DNA from: JASEFH01 sp034679905
GTDB lineage: Archaea; Halobacteriota; Methanomicrobia; Methanomicrobiales; JACTUA01
Length of the DNA stretch: 13,626 nt
Assembly (NCBI GenBank): GCA_034679905.1
Contig: JAXDAH010000171.1
Span: 1-13,626, forward strand
Reading direction: 5' to 3'
Positions 1 to 6,254 of the stretch are shown one piece after another. Both the position numbers and the translations under genes were made by a program. How positions within the stretch are numbered: the stretch's first letter is position 1; each line of letters starts with the position of its first letter. The notes beneath the pieces were generated by a model. The model was given only the letters and a program-made list of their open reading frames with translations, searched no databases and had not been told where the DNA came from.

Positions 1-24
1 CAGGCGAATCTCCTTTCCGATCAT
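1..24 (-). CDS. Start of a probable second ADH synthase-like gene (partial, runs off left edge)
   Basis: On the minus strand an ATG at 24-22 overlaps the TGA of the upstream ADH synthase gene (ATGA overlap). Eight codons are visible before the edge: M I G K E I R L. The upstream gene begins M R G K E I R L, so seven of eight residues match at the same offset from the start. The start has no separate promoter, and the upstream coding sequence supplies its ribosome-binding context, so it is probably translationally coupled in the same operon. The likely product is a tandem paralog of ADH synthase or another archaeal class I aldolase-family enzyme. Eight codons cannot exclude an unrelated gene with the same short start. 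Confidence 0.55.
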
Positions 25-821
25 GGCGCCTTCCCCCGCAGCGCCGCCAGGGCATCGTTCGCCGTCCTGCCCTCATGCACGATCATCGCCGCCGCCCGCA
101 CGAAGCGGTCCGGCGCCGGGTGCTGGAAGGCGTTCCGCCCGATGGAGATGCCGGCCGCTCCCCCCTGCATCGCCCCCTCGATCAGCTCCAGGGTGGAGCG
201 GTCGTCCGTCCGGGAGCCTCCCGCCACCACCACCGGTACCGGGCAGCCTTTCGTCACCTCCAGGAAGGTGTCGACATCCCCCGTGTAGACGGTCTTCACG
301 ATATCAGCGCCGAGCTCCGCGCCGACGCGGGCCGCCAGCTTCACCTGGTCGACGTCGTTCTCGCACTCGACCTTCTTCCCTCTTGGGTACATCATGGCGA
401 GCAGCGGCATGCCCCACTCGATGCACTCCACCGAGATGCGCCCGAGGTCGGCGAGCATCCGCGCCTCCGACTCCGCGCCAATGTTGATGTGCACCGAGAC
501 GCCGTCTGCGCCCATCTTGAGGGCGTTCGTCACCGTGTTCACGAGCACCTTGTCGTTCGGATCGGGGCCGATCGCCGTGCTGGCCGACAGGTGCAGGATC
601 AGTCCGACGTCGTGCCCCTTGCGGCGGTGGCCGTGGAGGGCGAGGCCCAGGTGGCCGATCACGGCATTCGCGCCGCCCTCGGCCACCAGGTTCACCGTCC
701 GTTCCATATCGATCAGCCCCTCTATCGGGCCGTTCGTCACCCCGTGATCCATGGGGACGATGACCGTCTTGCCCGTATTCCGATCCAAAATCCGTTCCAA
801 CCGAATTTCTTTACCTCTCAT
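21..821 (-). CDS. aroA': 2-amino-3,7-dideoxy-D-threo-hept-6-ulosonate (ADH) synthase, archaeal class I aldolase family
   Basis: This 266-residue protein matches the archaeal ADH synthase / class I fructose-bisphosphate aldolase family (MJ0400 type). The family condenses an aspartate semialdehyde-derived unit with a 6-deoxy-5-ketofructose phosphate unit, the first committed step of the archaeal route to 3-dehydroquinate and aromatic amino acids. Visible motifs are IVPMDHG (Asp25), the MMYPRG block (residues 143-148), ADIVKT with the expected Schiff-base Lys176, and the phosphate-binding stretches VVAGG and SIGRN. The start at 821 is chosen because MRGKEIRLERI is the usual family N-terminus, the next gene starts the same way, and GGGAGGA lies at 837-831. 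The frame is open to 854 (with an ATG at 839), but those codons fall inside the leader hairpin. Expression is probably controlled by the upstream leader ORF and hairpin. A true fructose-bisphosphate aldolase is the main alternative. Confidence 0.9.
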   Translation of the reverse strand: MRGKEIRLERILDRNTGKTVIVPMDHGVTNGPIEGLIDMERTVNLVAEGGANAVIGHLGLALHGHRRKGHDVGLILHLSASTAIGPDPNDKVLVNTVTNALKMGADGVSVHINIGAESEARMLADLGRISVECIEWGMPLLAMMYPRGKKVECENDVDQVKLAARVGAELGADIVKTVYTGDVDTFLEVTKGCPVPVVVAGGSRTDDRSTLELIEGAMQGGAAGISIGRNAFQHPAPDRFVRAAAMIVHEGRTANDALAALRGKAP

Positions 822-830
822 GTCAATCAA

Positions 831-860
831 TCCTCCCATTTTTAAACTGGTCAAAATGGG
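831..860 (-). promoter_or_regulatory. Hairpin covering part of the ADH synthase Shine-Dalgarno sequence
   Basis: In mRNA sense the sequence reads CCCAUUUU (860-853), a 10-nt loop (852-843), then AAAAUGGG (842-835), a perfect 8-bp stem. The 3' arm ends in the GGG that begins the SD GGGAGGA (837-831) of the ADH synthase start at 821. No U-tract follows, so this is not an evident intrinsic terminator; control of translation initiation fits better. The 5' arm begins six bases after the stop codon of the small leader ORF. Two competing pairings exist: CUGGU (879-875) with ACCAG (851-847), and AUUUUUA (874-868) with UAAAAAU (844-838). The second is A-U only and weak. The pairing is seen in the sequence; the function is inferred. 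Confidence 0.6.
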
Positions 861-866
861 AAATGC

Positions 867-992
867 CTAAAAATACCAGAAGAAGCGATAAAAGGCGGCG
901 AGTGCCGTCGATGGGATTACTGTGCATGCCAGTACGGCCGCTCTGCTGGATGCGACGGACGCGATCCCGGAGAGGGGACGTTCACCGGACAT
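867..992 (-). CDS. Putative aromatic-rich leader peptide (41 aa) upstream of ADH synthase
   Basis: A 41-codon ORF starts with ATG at 992 and ends with TAG at 869-867, 45 nt before the ADH synthase start. It ends in FYRFFWYF, so seven of the last eight residues are aromatic and all three aromatic amino acids are present. The first 33 residues contain none. A TATA box centred near 1019 would place the transcription start at about 992-995, so the message would be leaderless or nearly so; no SD precedes the ATG. Bacterial pheL and trpL leader peptides use runs of the regulated amino acid in the same way. Position before an aromatic pathway gene and a hairpin makes a regulatory leader peptide the best explanation. 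The hydrophobic second half could instead be a small membrane protein. An in-frame ATG at 1013 is too close to the TATA box to serve. Confidence 0.6.
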   Translation of the reverse strand: MSGERPLSGIASVASSRAAVLACTVIPSTALAAFYRFFWYF

Positions 993-1012
993 TGCTATGC
1001 TATAGCATGGCA
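993..1012. promoter_or_regulatory. Imperfect 20-bp palindrome at the predicted transcription start; candidate operator
   Basis: The sequence TGCTATGCTATAGCATGGCA contains a perfect 12-bp palindrome, ATGCTATAGCAT (997-1008). One mismatched pair separates it from three further matching pairs on each side. It fills the space between the TATA box and the ATG of the leader ORF, so a protein bound there would block transcription initiation. It does not contain the TGTACA core known from methanogen TrpY sites. The binding protein is unknown. Confidence 0.4.
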
Positions 1013-1015
1013 TAG

Positions 1016-1023
1016 TATATATA
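1016..1023 (-). promoter_or_regulatory. TATA box for the leader/ADH synthase operon
   Basis: TATATATA inside the palindrome GTATATATAC is a strong archaeal box A. Its centre is about 27 bp upstream of the ATG at 992, the normal archaeal TATA-to-start spacing. The long-leader alternative, in which the transcript simply runs about 170 nt to the ADH synthase gene, uses the same promoter. The element is symmetric, so direction is assigned from the gene context. Confidence 0.6.
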
Positions 1024-1160
1024 CCTGGCTGTTTCAGCCCTGCCGCCGCCCTCCGTGGGTCCTGGACGTGATCGACATTGCTTCCACCAGCGGTCTCCTT
1101 CCGTGGGATACACAAGAGAAGCGCTCCTGGCTCCGTGACAGGATCATCTAGCGGTGGTGA

Positions 1161-1168
1161 TTATATAT
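1161..1168 (+). promoter_or_regulatory. TATA box for the DUF504 gene
   Basis: TTATATAT lies in otherwise GC-rich sequence about 70 bp upstream of the DUF504 start. It predicts transcription starting near 1190 and a leader of roughly 45-50 nt. Between this box and the divergent promoter at 1016-1023 no gene or other signal is evident. Confidence 0.5.
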
Positions 1169-1236
1169 CTGCCGCGGAGAACCTAGCTGATATAATCTCC
1201 ATCGAGTTTCACACAATACTCCCCGGGGGACCGCGT

Positions 1237-1518
1237 ATGCGGAAGAGCCACGAGCTTCTCTTACAGCTCTACCACGATCCCAGGTATGCGTTCGCACAGG
1301 TTCGTGTCGATTACATCGACCGCGGGGCCCCGCAGGACACATCCGGGGTGAAAGGGGAGAATATCGCCCGCCTGGACAGCCAGTACATGGAGATCCGCAC
1401 CGAGAGGGGGATCACCTGCATCCCCTACCACCGTATCCTGCGGATCCGCTACGGCAGCGAGATCCTGTGGGATCGCTCTGTTTCCCGCGAGAGGCGGAGT
1501 GCAGGCGGCTCGGAATGA
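1237..1518 (+). CDS. DUF504 / UPF0248 family protein
   Basis: This 93-residue protein fits the small archaeal DUF504 (UPF0248) family, annotated in some databases as an RNA-repair-associated domain; its biochemical role is not established. The N-terminal helix (MRKSHELLLQLYHDPRY) is followed by beta-rich sequence. The family signature near the C-terminus is visible as IPYHRILRIRYG, then an I-L-W-D-R block. The frame is open upstream to 1078, but the ATG at 1237 is chosen because homologous sequence begins there, GGGGA (1226-1230) lies six bases before it, and the TATA box at 1161 fits. The upstream part of the open frame has no family resemblance. The gene ends 41 bp before tRNA-Thr, separated by an oligo-T run. 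Confidence 0.8.
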   Translation: MRKSHELLLQLYHDPRYAFAQVRVDYIDRGAPQDTSGVKGENIARLDSQYMEIRTERGITCIPYHRILRIRYGSEILWDRSVSRERRSAGGSE

Positions 1519-1526
1519 GCGCCACC

Positions 1527-1533
1527 TTTTTTT
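1527..1533 (+). terminator. Oligo-T terminator after the DUF504 gene
   Basis: Seven T residues occur nine bases after the DUF504 stop, the type of oligo-T signal at which archaeal RNA polymerase terminates. The same AT-rich stretch (about 1527-1538) lies 22-33 bp upstream of the tRNA gene, so it could also act as the tRNA box A. Confidence 0.45.
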
Positions 1534-1559
1534 ATCGATAGCGCCAATATATTGAGGAT

Positions 1560-1632
1560 GCCTCAGTGGCTTAGTTGGCAGAGCGGCTGACTTGTAATCA
1601 GCAGGCCCCGAGTTCAAATCTCGGCTGAGGCT
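1560..1632 (+). tRNA. tRNA-Thr (anticodon UGU)
   Basis: The 73-nt cloverleaf folds completely. The acceptor stem is GCCTCAG (1560-1566) with CTGAGGC (1625-1631). The anticodon stem GCTGA/TCAGC closes the loop CTTGTAA, giving anticodon TGT at 1593-1595. The T arm is CCGAG-TTCAAAT-CTCGG. The discriminator base is T (1632), as usual for archaeal tRNA-Thr, and no CCA is encoded. No intron is present. The gene lies at the boundary between conserved genes and the decayed region that follows, as expected for an integration site. Confidence 0.95.
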
Positions 1633-1638
1633 TCTTTT
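1632..1638 (+). terminator. T-rich stop signal after tRNA-Thr
   Basis: TTCTTTT immediately follows the acceptor stem, consistent with oligo-T termination of the tRNA transcript. The AT-rich sequence continues to about 1680. Confidence 0.4.
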
Positions 1639-1707
1639 AATTCTTGGTTACAATCCCTATTAGGCTATTCTTTGATTTGGAGACAACACGGGGATTGCCG
1701 GTCAAGC

Positions 1708-1985
1708 ATACCGGAAACCTGACTATCGCCACGCTCTTCTTCGAGCTGCCGCACTGGACGTACCTTTGAGTTGAACCGCTCCGGGATCGAGCGCTACAGC
1801 CACGAGGAGCTCGCGGCGGAGATGGATGCGCCGTTCCTGTGTGTCATGACAGGGATGGACCTGCCCGTGCTCGAGAACCAGGCCGCCTACAGAGCGGGCT
1901 GGCTGCAGCACATCCAGCACGGCTCGGCAGCCGATGTGATCCGGGCGGCGTTGGATGCCCAGCGGGCGGCCGATTGCCTGACCGG
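1708..1985 (+). pseudogene. Remnant of an ArdC-type antirestriction zincin metalloprotease
   Basis: Two blocks recall the C-terminal zincin domain of ArdC-like antirestriction proteins carried on plasmids and conjugative elements. The first reads ATLFFELPHW, where the family has ATLFHELxHW, so the first His of HExxH is replaced by Phe. The second, in the next frame, reads LNRSGIERYSHEELAAEM, then an ENQAAYxAGWL block and AQRAAD, the usual end of the domain. The frame breaks at about 1752-1760 and meets TGA at 1767-1769. If the lost sequence were a second copy of actgg (1753-1757), the reading would become HWTGR with the frame restored. The N-terminal DNA-binding part is missing. A TTG-started 116-codon frame from 1771 to 2121 remains open, but its tail resembles nothing. 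The gene is very probably dead. Confidence 0.65.
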
Positions 1986-2161
1986 GGGTGGGGAGGATCC
2001 CGCCCCTTCTTCCCGGGTGTTACTGACGGGCGAGACTCTTCGCTCGCTCTGCTCGCTTCGTGGCGGCTGTTCTCTTCCCGCCGCTCGCATCACCGTTCCG
2101 CGGGCATGCTCGCGGCTGTAAAAATCATCCCACTTAAGAAGGAACAGCGCGGCGTGCTTGA

Positions 2162-2449
2162 TTATAACCGTCCATAGCGTTTGTGGGCCTGTTCAATCGT
2201 CATGATATCCAGGATCCGCACGACCTGTTCCTCCAGGATGCGATAAAATGCGGTGTAGCTCCGGCCGATGTGGATGCGGTAGAGCTCGTAGCCTACACCC
2301 AGCTCGAGGCGTTCTTTGTCGCCGCCATGGCCGGGATAGGGATCCTCATGCAGGCGGAGCAGGTGCTCTTTGACGATCCGCCGGCTCCGCTCGGGCAGAG
2401 TGTCGAGGAACTTCTGGGTCTTGTTCTTACTGATGGTCAGCCGATACAT
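2162..2449 (-). CDS. RelE/ParE-superfamily toxin
   Basis: This 95-residue basic protein has the RelE/ParE fold pattern. An N-terminal strand (MYRLTIS) is followed by a helical hairpin with LPERSRRIVKEHLLRL, then the beta-sheet core YELYRIHIGRSYTAFYRI, VVRILDI, and a basic/aromatic tail AHKRYGRL. RelE members cleave mRNA on the ribosome and ParE members target gyrase; the sequence alone does not decide which. The ATG at 2449 follows the upstream antitoxin stop by 17 nt, giving the usual antitoxin-then-toxin order. Its own SD is weak, which suggests translation coupled to the antitoxin. The frame is intact, unlike the neighbouring ArdC remnant. Confidence 0.8.
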   Translation of the reverse strand: MYRLTISKNKTQKFLDTLPERSRRIVKEHLLRLHEDPYPGHGGDKERLELGVGYELYRIHIGRSYTAFYRILEEQVVRILDIMTIEQAHKRYGRL

Positions 2450-2466
2450 CCTGGATCCGGTCTACA

Positions 2467-2673
2467 TCAGGGTTCGAGGTCAACGAACTCGTCTTCTTCC
2501 TCGATCCGTTTCATGTCCTCCAGGAGTCGGCATTTCTTCTCCCGCTTCACCATGGTGCTCAGGAGGGCATCGAAGGTCTGGCCCGGCTCCTTGAGCTGGG
2601 AGATCTCTCGCCAGACCTCTTCGGATACCGGGATCCGCTTCACGGCACCGCCGCGGGACTCTGTCATGGTCAT
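2467..2673 (-). CDS. Cognate antitoxin, short ribbon-helix-helix/VapB-like type
   Basis: This 68-residue protein resembles the short archaeal antitoxins paired with RelE or VapC toxins. The first part (VKRIPVSEEVWREISQLK) looks like a DNA-binding strand-helix unit. QTFDALLSTMVKRE forms a second helix, and the acidic C-terminus (RIEEEDEFVDLEP) is the kind of segment that wraps its toxin. Start 2673 is supported by GGAGGTG at 2687-2681, seven bases upstream; the ATG at 2667 is an alternative. A TATA box at 2745-2753 fits an operon promoter. Negative autoregulation by the toxin-antitoxin complex is typical of the family but no clear operator could be identified. Confidence 0.75.
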   Translation of the reverse strand: MTMTESRGGAVKRIPVSEEVWREISQLKEPGQTFDALLSTMVKREKKCRLLEDMKRIEEEDEFVDLEP

Positions 2674-2744
2674 GAATACGCACCTCCGTATGCAGTTGTA
2701 AATGTTTCCAATGGTGATAAGGTTTACAGTATGGCATGAGGCCT

Positions 2745-2753
2745 CTTTATAAG
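2745..2753 (-). promoter_or_regulatory. TATA box of the toxin-antitoxin operon
   Basis: On the minus strand CTTATAAAG lies about 75 bp upstream of the antitoxin ATG. It predicts a transcript starting near 2722 with a leader of about 50 nt that includes the GGAGGTG ribosome-binding site. Confidence 0.5.
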
Positions 2754-2760
2754 GGATACC

Positions 2761-4803
2761 AAAGTGCCGGTATCGGCGAGAATAGAGCCAATTCAGGGGA
2801 AACCGTGGATCTCGCGAATTGCATAGAAGCCCAAGAACCGCTATGTCGACGTTGGGGGGTATCGAGTGTTATCCTGTCCAGAAACAGGGCCTGAAAACGG
2901 CTCTGGCGAGGCCGCCAAAAATTCAATACTTAGAGATATTTCGGCAAAGGCCTGATAAATTGTGGCTTTTAAGGAACATGCTATAAATGCGACGTCTCCA
3001 GAGTTGGTAGAGTGGGGGAAACCTAAGGAAAAAAGCCCAATGCGGTCTCATTTCGACATTCTATAATAGCAAAGGTATTGATTGTGACCTCCGGGGGGCA
3101 GTGCTGCATGATGTGTTAGGAGGCGAGAAAGGGGTTTTCAGGATAAGTCATTCCCAGGCAAGATCGGGTTTATTTTTATTAACCCTCGTAAAATTGAGGA
3201 TTTTGGGCGCGCATATGGTAGTTTATGAAAATAGCCCCAATTAACCCAATTTAGGCAGGATCCGTGATGACGCTAATTTATCCCCAGTTTGTCCAAATCT
3301 CTATTGTAGGGGGATTGAGCCCCACGAACCCGGACAGTAGGTAGGAAAACAATCCAAAAATCGACTTCGGATATCATAGAGGGTTTAGACACACGGTCCT
3401 GTCTTTCGGCTGGGCGGTCGCGTCCAGGCCGAGCGCTGCCTTGAGAAAGGTATGCAGCTGCGCGGGGAGAGCAGGGATCTCAAGCCGCTGCTGGGGCACT
3501 CCAGCAGGTTATGCCCCCTTTTCACGGCTGGAACTCAGGGGACGATGATCCGAAAAAAATTATTTTGGGATACACTGGTGCTTCATGGTGGCAGTCCCAT
3601 GGGTGGGAGTGCAGGCATAGTACCCGTGGACTGCCGCGTGGCGGATCTCGCCGATACTATAAAGTCTTTAAGGTGCGTTTGAGCCATGGATAGCCAAAGA
3701 GCGAGCTGAACCTGCGCCAGGTCAAGCGCACTATCGAAGCCCCTCCCCCCATACCCTCAGCTCTGCTGATACCGATAGTCGGGGGTTCCCCTGCCCTGAG
3801 CTGCGAAGCTGGAATCGGAGCGCTGCATCAAGGCTGGTGAGGAGTGCTGCTCCGACTCACCGTACAGGCCCTATCGCGATCAGGTGGGGATACCCCGGCT
3901 GCAGCTGGGGGATCTTTTCAGCGGACCATTGAGAACTAGGCCCGCCCGACTCGAGTATTGAGCGCCGAACTCTGCCCATGCGATCCAGACCTATCGCACC
4001 TGGGAAGAGGGGGGAGGGGGGAACCCCTTTTTGGAACGACTATTCCAGGAGATCGTCCTCGCGATCCTGAGGCGAGGGCAGTCTTCGAGGGGGGCGCGTA
4101 CTGCTGCAACGAGGGGGAGTAGGACGATGCCTGCCCCCCGTGCCGGGATACGACTCCGGGGGCCTGGAAGACTGCCATATAGCATCTCAGAATTGTACTC
4201 CCGTCCGAGGTTGGATACGCCTCGTGCCGGCTTGAAAAGGAGATGAGATCTTCCAGCGGATAGACCTGATATTCGCCAATGAACCGGGTTCCTGCCCACG
4301 GACGCGGAGGCATCGGTAGTCACACGGGGATCGGGCGGCAGCATGGCGATTCCACATCCGGGCGCGGGAGATGCCTCTGCGTTGCATCGATTCTTCGGCA
4401 TGAGGGCTGCGATGGGGAATCCACCGGGATTCTCGCCATGCACCGCATCCGAATCTGAATCGGCCGATCCCCCTCATCCAATCGCTGATGAATGTCCCCC
4501 TATTGCTGAGGGTTCATGAAAAAGGGCCCCAGAGCAGTTTACATCCCGAGTTCTCGCTGCAGTCTCCAGATCTCCCAAAGGCAGAATCTGGTCGCAATAC
4601 TACCGTGTACAATTCGCCCCTGCTGCTCTGAGGCAGCACCCCCTAGCTCCTCCAGACCATATACTTTGTGCCCGGCAATTGCCATCCCGGGTGACATGCA
4701 TGTTTCATCGGAAGTGCGATCCGCATCGTCCCGAGTCTTGCCTGCACCGATCCGGAAAACAGAAGGGAGGTCCGTGGACCTCAGCAGGGCGATGCATCAC
4801 TCT
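2761..4803. other. About 2 kb with no convincing gene; probable decayed island
   Basis: No frame here gives a recognisable protein. The left part (about 2880-3400) is visibly richer in A and T than the rest of the window and is dense in stops. The right part is GC-rich with several mutually overlapping open frames on both strands (for example 3452-3682 plus, and 3991-4443 and 3936-4313 minus), none with family resemblance or a good start signal. A 45-codon open stretch on the minus strand (3508-3374, containing QQRLEIPALPAQLHTFLKAA) has gene-like codon use and could be the tail of a dead gene, but I do not recognise it. No CRISPR-type repeats, tRNA or rRNA were seen. Its position after the broken ArdC gene and the toxin-antitoxin pair suggests eroded mobile DNA. 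Confidence 0.5.
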
Positions 4804-6075
4804 TTATCGCGATCCGCTCGCCGTGGCTGCCGCGGGAGCCATGCGGCCCCGCATGGAGCGTTCGATGCGGTCGGCCATCTCCCGCTTCACCCGCTGGTAG
4901 ATCTCGGCGCTGTCCTTCTCGGCGAGGCCGCTGCCAAGCGTCTTCACGACATCCTCGGATGGAACGCCGCTCTCGTTCACGGTCCGCTGGTACATGAAGG
5001 TGGCCCAGTCGTCGGGAAGATCGGCGAGCCGCACGAACTCCATGTTGTAAGGCATGAGCTCGATCTGGGTCTCGACCACCCGGTTCACGTAGTCCTTGTT
5101 GGGCTCGAAGACGATCAGGGGATCGATCACGTCGGCCTGCACGATATCCCGGATGTCTCGCTTCTCGTACTTCTGGATCAGGTCGGCGCACATGTTGAAA
5201 TGCGTGATCTCCATCCGCGCGAAGTTGTCCCATATGCTTCGGATCCGTGGATCCTGCTCGGTCTGGGCGCAGGAGAAGTAGTTGTAGGCCTCATGCAGCT
5301 GCAGCATCGCCGCCTTCTCGAGCATCGACTCGTTCGGGTCTCCCAGCAGCCCGTACTGGGTGACGTGCTGCTCCTCGATCTCGGCGATCTCTGCATAGAG
5401 CTTGCGTGCCAGGTCGTCGGGGTACATGAACCCGTGGGACTTGTAGAAGAGTTCGGTCTGCTGCTCGCCGGAGGTGATCGTCATCTGGTTCATCTTCGTC
5501 TTGATATCGGCCGTATCCTTGTCGTAGTGCTTGCGCATGGTCTCGTTCGGGTGGCGGTGCTCGATGATGGTGGGTCGCCCGGGTTTTATCTCGGTCTTCT
5601 GCTGGGTGATGGACTCCGGGTTCTTGCTCTCCAGGATCTCCATCAGGCAACCGTAGCGGAAGAGGTGGTCGAAGTCCTCTATGAGGGCATAATCCAGCAC
5701 CTGTTTCACGTAGGGATCCGGTTCGTTCTTTGCCAGGTTTGCCGTGAGGTCGACGGCCACCTGTTCGTATCCGATCGTCGTCTCGATGACCGACTGATCG
5801 GCGGGGTTGAGCCAGTTCACCGTCTGCTGGTGCTGGGAATCGATACGGCGGATGATCGCCATCTGGCGCTTGATCTCCGGGTTCTCCGTCATGCGTTCGA
5901 TGGCATGGGAGGTGAGCACGGAGTTGTTCTCGATGCCGTTCATAAGAATGACACGGGTCCGGGTATAGGCGTCCACGTTCATCTTGTCGTAGGGGGCCGG
6001 TATCATCCCGTCCCAGCTCATGAACTGTTCCTCTATAGGGATGCCTTCCATCTCAAAGGGTTTGAATTGAGCCAT
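4804..6075 (-). CDS. Tandem ferritin-like di-iron protein, function unknown
   Basis: This 423-residue soluble protein has no signal peptide and is mostly helical. Metal-ligand motifs recur with regular spacing: Glu49 with DSQH (79-82), Glu104 with DFDH (134-137), Glu204 with EEQH (234-237), and Glu262 with EITH (289-292). In the first three units the Glu-to-His distance is exactly 33 residues; in the fourth it is 30. Each pair resembles half of a ferritin-like four-helix bundle, so the protein probably holds two di-iron bundles. The C-terminal 120 residues lack such motifs. The single-bundle family reaction (iron oxidation, peroxide reduction or a specific oxidation) cannot be told from sequence. 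The start at 6075 follows GAGGAAGGA closely. A TATA-like CTTTTACA near 6142-6149 is a possible promoter. The gene stands alone and diverges from the next operon. Confidence 0.7.
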   Translation of the reverse strand: MAQFKPFEMEGIPIEEQFMSWDGMIPAPYDKMNVDAYTRTRVILMNGIENNSVLTSHAIERMTENPEIKRQMAIIRRIDSQHQQTVNWLNPADQSVIETTIGYEQVAVDLTANLAKNEPDPYVKQVLDYALIEDFDHLFRYGCLMEILESKNPESITQQKTEIKPGRPTIIEHRHPNETMRKHYDKDTADIKTKMNQMTITSGEQQTELFYKSHGFMYPDDLARKLYAEIAEIEEQHVTQYGLLGDPNESMLEKAAMLQLHEAYNYFSCAQTEQDPRIRSIWDNFARMEITHFNMCADLIQKYEKRDIRDIVQADVIDPLIVFEPNKDYVNRVVETQIELMPYNMEFVRLADLPDDWATFMYQRTVNESGVPSEDVVKTLGSGLAEKDSAEIYQRVKREMADRIERSMRGRMAPAAATASGSR

Positions 6076-6254
6076 CTTCCTTCCTCGTTGTATTCACAGG
6101 TTTCGGGAGAACTGATCGGCCAGAAGGGAGAGGAATGGCTTGTAAAAGCGTAGCCATCGGTTTTTGCTCCCTAAAAGCCGAGGCTGCATGTACCTTATGC
6201 ATGAAAAAGGTATGGGAGAGTCATCAGACCGCGAAGGGCATGCCGTCCCCCGTT

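Noticed and set aside
1078..1236. N-terminal extension of the DUF504 frame
   Set aside because: The frame is open but the extension has no family resemblance and lies across and upstream of the TATA box; the ATG at 1237 fits better.
2098..2115. GC-rich near-palindrome (ccgcgggcatgctcgcgg) after the ArdC remnant
   Set aside because: It could form a hairpin, but no U-tract follows in either direction at the right place and no gene end needs it on the plus strand.
3452..3682. 76-codon plus-strand frame in the gene-free region
   Set aside because: No recognisable family, no SD, and overlaps an equally open shorter frame; not supported as a gene.
3991..4443. 150-codon minus-strand frame (and the overlapping 3936-4313 frame)
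   Set aside because: Partly gene-like codon use, but composition is Pro/Arg/Gly-rich, no motif is visible, and two frames on the same strand are open together, as expected in GC-rich non-coding DNA.
4545..4553. Nine-base match (cccgagttc) to the tRNA-Thr T arm, possible attachment site copy
   Set aside because: Too short, and the match does not extend into the tRNA 3' end as an att repeat normally would.
4516..6153. Long plus-strand open frame of 545 codons
   Set aside because: It is the antisense shadow of the ferritin-like gene on the other strand, which has the family motifs, SD and codon use of a real gene.
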